A stretch of DNA of 7,573 nucleotides from positions 1 through 7,573 of the forward strand of contig JAOTZF010000085.1 of the NCBI GenBank assembly GCA_029861485.1, given 5' to 3'. Source of the stretch: Thermoleophilia bacterium (lineage in GTDB: Bacteria > Actinomycetota > Thermoleophilia > Miltoncostaeales > Miltoncostaeaceae). This document shows, in pieces, positions 6,019 through 7,573 of this stretch. The position numbers and the translations under genes are program-made. Position 1 is the first letter of the stretch. Every line of letters begins with the position of its first letter. The notes under the pieces are model-generated. The model searched no databases and had not been told where the DNA came from. It was given only the letters and a program-made list of their open reading frames with translations.

Positions 6019-6775
6019 CGCCGCCTACGCCGAGCGCTTCGCCATCGAGCACGCGCACTACGAGTGCGATCTGGAGTTCTGGATCGCTACCGCCACTCGA
6101 TGCGGGAGCCCCGTCCTCGACATCGGCTGCGCGGTAGGGCGCGTGAGCTTGGCGCTCGCACGCGCCGGCTTCGACGTGTGGGCGATCGACCGATCCCCCG
6201 CCATGCTGATCGTGCTCTCATCGCGCGCCGAGAGGCTCGGACTCGCGGATCGCATCTCGGTTCACGCCGCGGACATGCGCCGGCTGGAGCTCGGACGCCG
6301 CTTTCCGCTTGCGATCATCCCGATGAACACTTTCCAGCTGATGCATGAGCGCGCCGACCAGGTGGACGCGCTGGTGGCCGTTCACCGTCACCTCGAGAGC
6401 GACGGTGAGCTGCTTCTCGAGGTGGCCAACCCGGACTTCTCGGCAATCGAGCGCTCGGTCGGCGCGCTCGTGCCCGCGGGGACCCACCGCGACGAGGAGC
6501 GCGAGGTCCTGATGCTGCACTCCAGCCGATATGACTCGGTGGACCTCGAGCGTCGCCGGGCGACGTTCACCCTGCGTATCGACGAGCGGGCGGATGATGG
6601 CTCCAGCGCCGTGTTCGTGCGCGAGTTCGACGTACGGCTCTTCTCACCTGCCGAGCTGCGCGCGCTGCTCGAGGAGACCGGCTTCGAGGTGCTCGACGTC
6701 TATGGAGACTTCGATCGCACTCCGCTCACCGAGGCCGCCGACCGTCAGCTCTTGCGCTGTCGACCCGCGCCATGA
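6011..6775 (+). CDS. Class I SAM-dependent methyltransferase between murT and gatD
   Basis: The 254-residue protein has a Rossmann-type methyltransferase core. Motif I is VLDIGCAVGR (35-44), an acidic residue ends strand 2 (D60 in VWAIDRSP), HAADM (85-89) marks the adenine-side loop, and AIIPMNTFQLM (101-111) is the motif IV strand, with Pro-Met-Asn in place of the common Asp-Pro type. A C-terminal half rich in beta strands (about 160-215) probably forms the substrate cap, as in small-molecule methyltransferases. The substrate is unknown. ATG 6011 is preferred: GGAG (5997-6000) lies 10 nt upstream and the motif distances fit, although a TTG at 5990 would add seven residues. The start overlaps murT by 8 nt and the stop overlaps gatD by 4 nt (ATGA). 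The three genes are therefore almost certainly one mRNA with coupled translation. This context suggests, but does not prove, a role in envelope precursor chemistry. Confidence 0.9.
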   Translation: MDDAAYAERFAIEHAHYECDLEFWIATATRCGSPVLDIGCAVGRVSLALARAGFDVWAIDRSPAMLIVLSSRAERLGLADRISVHAADMRRLELGRRFPLAIIPMNTFQLMHERADQVDALVAVHRHLESDGELLLEVANPDFSAIERSVGALVPAGTHRDEEREVLMLHSSRYDSVDLERRRATFTLRIDERADDGSSAVFVREFDVRLFSPAELRALLEETGFEVLDVYGDFDRTPLTEAADRQLLRCRPAP

Positions 6776-7515
6776 AGCTGCGCATCTGCCACCTCTATCC
6801 CCGCGAGCTCAATATCTACGCGGACCGGGGCAACATCGCGGTGTTCCGTCGGCGGAGCGCCTGGCGCGGGATCGACTGCGAGGTCTCCGAGGCGGGCCTC
6901 GGAGACTCGATCGACCCGGATGCCCACGACCTCTTCTACCTGGGTGGTGGACAGGATCGGGATCAGGCGCTCGTCGCTCCCGATCTCGTGGCGACGAAGG
7001 GCGACGCGCTGCATCGGGCGGCCGGCTCGGGTGCTGTGGTACTTGCCGTATGTGGCGGCTACCAGCTGGCGGGGCATTGCTACACGGCGAGCGATGGCAG
7101 CACCCTGGCCGGCATTGGGTTGCTCGATGTGGACACGGTGGCCGGGGCGGACCGCTTGATCGGAGACCTCGCGCTCGAGGTCGAGCTGGATGGGGAGTCA
7201 CGGCGCGTCGTCGGCTATGAGAACCACGCCGGCCGCACCCGCCTCGGGCCCGGTGCTCGCCCGCTCGGCCGGGTCATCGCGGGCGCCGGGAACGACGGAG
7301 AGTCGGGATTCGAGGGTGCGAGGCGGGACCGGGTCGTCGGCACCTACCTCCACGGGCCGCTTCTGCCGAAGAATCCCTGGCTGGCCGACCGCTTGATCTC
7401 ATGGGCGCTCCGGCGGCGCACCGGTCGCGATCCGGAGCTGGAACCCCTGCTGGACGACCTGGAGGCAAAAGCGCGCCAGGTCGCGGTCGGCCGAGCGGGT
7501 CGCCGCTCGGGCTAG
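6772..7515 (+). CDS. gatD: Lipid II isoglutaminyl synthase, glutamine amidotransferase subunit GatD
   Basis: GatD hydrolyses glutamine and passes ammonia to MurT, which amidates the D-Glu of lipid II. The 247-residue protein is the usual length and belongs to the CobB/CobQ-like class I (triad) amidotransferases. Visible motifs are HLYPRELNIYADRGNI (7-22), FYLGGGQDRDQ (55-65), the nucleophile elbow AVCGGYQLAG with C94, GYENHAGRT (148-156) and TYLHGPLLPKNP with H194. R128 in GADRLIG lies where an arginine needed for glutamine binding has been described in the Staphylococcus aureus enzyme. The third triad member is expected from MurT. The ATG overlaps the methyltransferase stop as ATGA and has no Shine-Dalgarno of its own, so translation is probably coupled. 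The TAG stop at 7513-7515 shares bases with the stop of the convergent gene. Confidence 0.95.
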   Translation: MKLRICHLYPRELNIYADRGNIAVFRRRSAWRGIDCEVSEAGLGDSIDPDAHDLFYLGGGQDRDQALVAPDLVATKGDALHRAAGSGAVVLAVCGGYQLAGHCYTASDGSTLAGIGLLDVDTVAGADRLIGDLALEVELDGESRRVVGYENHAGRTRLGPGARPLGRVIAGAGNDGESGFEGARRDRVVGTYLHGPLLPKNPWLADRLISWALRRRTGRDPELEPLLDDLEAKARQVAVGRAGRRSG

Positions 7516-7573
7516 CGCCCGCTCGAGCCGAAGCCGCCGACCTCACGGTCGTCGGGTCCGGGTGGCAGCTCTT
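7512..7573 (-). CDS. dut: 3' end of a probable dUTPase gene (rest beyond window)
   Basis: A minus-strand frame is open from the right edge to a TAG at 7512-7514 and encodes the last 19 residues, ELPPGPDDREVGGFGSSGR. The tail DREVGGFGSSGR closely resembles motif V of trimeric dUTPases (RGxGGFGSTG). In that family the motif is the flexible C-terminal arm that closes over dUTP, with the Phe stacking on the base. It also ends the protein, as here. Sixteen of the 19 third positions are G or C, in keeping with coding sequence. The enzyme converts dUTP to dUMP and pyrophosphate, keeping uracil out of DNA. In place of the usual RG there is RE, so the match is not perfect. Only 62 bases are visible, so the call rests on one motif. 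Confidence 0.6.
   Translation of the reverse strand, partial: ELPPGPDDREVGGFGSSGR

Noticed and set aside
6531..7220. Plus-strand 229-codon frame across the methyltransferase/gatD junction
   Set aside because: It is an Arg/Ser/Cys-rich shadow of two strong genes in another frame.
1..7573. Mobile elements, CRISPR arrays, tRNA or rRNA genes
   Set aside because: I saw no transposase or integrase motifs, no spaced direct repeats, no attachment-site duplications and no tRNA-like cloverleaf. Coding style is uniform throughout, so there is no sign of recent transfer.

Overview
The window is a dense stretch of bacterial chromosome, roughly two-thirds G+C by eye with strongly G/C-biased third codon positions. 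It holds nine protein genes, two of them cut by the window edges. I see no mobile element, CRISPR array, tRNA or rRNA. The gene content indicates a Gram-positive actinobacterium: a resuscitation-promoting-factor-like muralytic domain, a MurT/GatD peptidoglycan amidation pair, and a compact 365-residue primary sigma factor. Class Thermoleophilia (Solirubrobacter/Gaiella relatives) is my best guess from overall resemblance, but it is only an inference.

Layout from left to right. (1) Bases 1-626, plus strand: the 3' end of a secreted coiled-coil protein ending in an RPF/transglycosylase-like domain. (2) Bases 627-903: a non-coding gap with a good housekeeping promoter (TTGACT, 17 bp, GATATT) and an approximately 190-nt, hairpin-prone leader. 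(3) Bases 904-2001: rpoD, the primary sigma factor. A 24-bp hairpin separates its stop codon from the convergent stop of the next gene. (4) Bases 2026-4601, minus strand, read leftward from 4601: MBL-fold hydrolase, NrtR-like regulator with a degenerate Nudix box, small two-helix membrane protein, YqgE/AlgH family protein. The first two are only 13 nt apart; the others have gaps of about 60-100 nt. (5) Bases 4633-7515, plus strand, divergent from group 4 across only 31 bp: murT, a class I SAM methyltransferase and gatD, with 8-nt and 4-nt overlaps. (6) Bases 7512-7573, minus strand: the last 19 codons of a convergent gene whose tail matches dUTPase motif V.

How the genes work together. MurT and GatD form the enzyme that converts the D-glutamate carboxylate of lipid II stem peptides to D-isoglutamine. 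All the expected catalytic motifs are visible in both subunits. The striking point is that a methyltransferase gene sits between the two subunit genes and is translationally interlocked with both, which suggests a linked role in cell-envelope precursor chemistry. The partial RPF-like protein also acts on the cell wall but belongs to a separate transcription unit. The NrtR-like protein has lost nearly all catalytic Nudix residues while keeping its winged-helix domain, so it is probably a ligand-sensing transcription factor; its targets cannot be read from this window.
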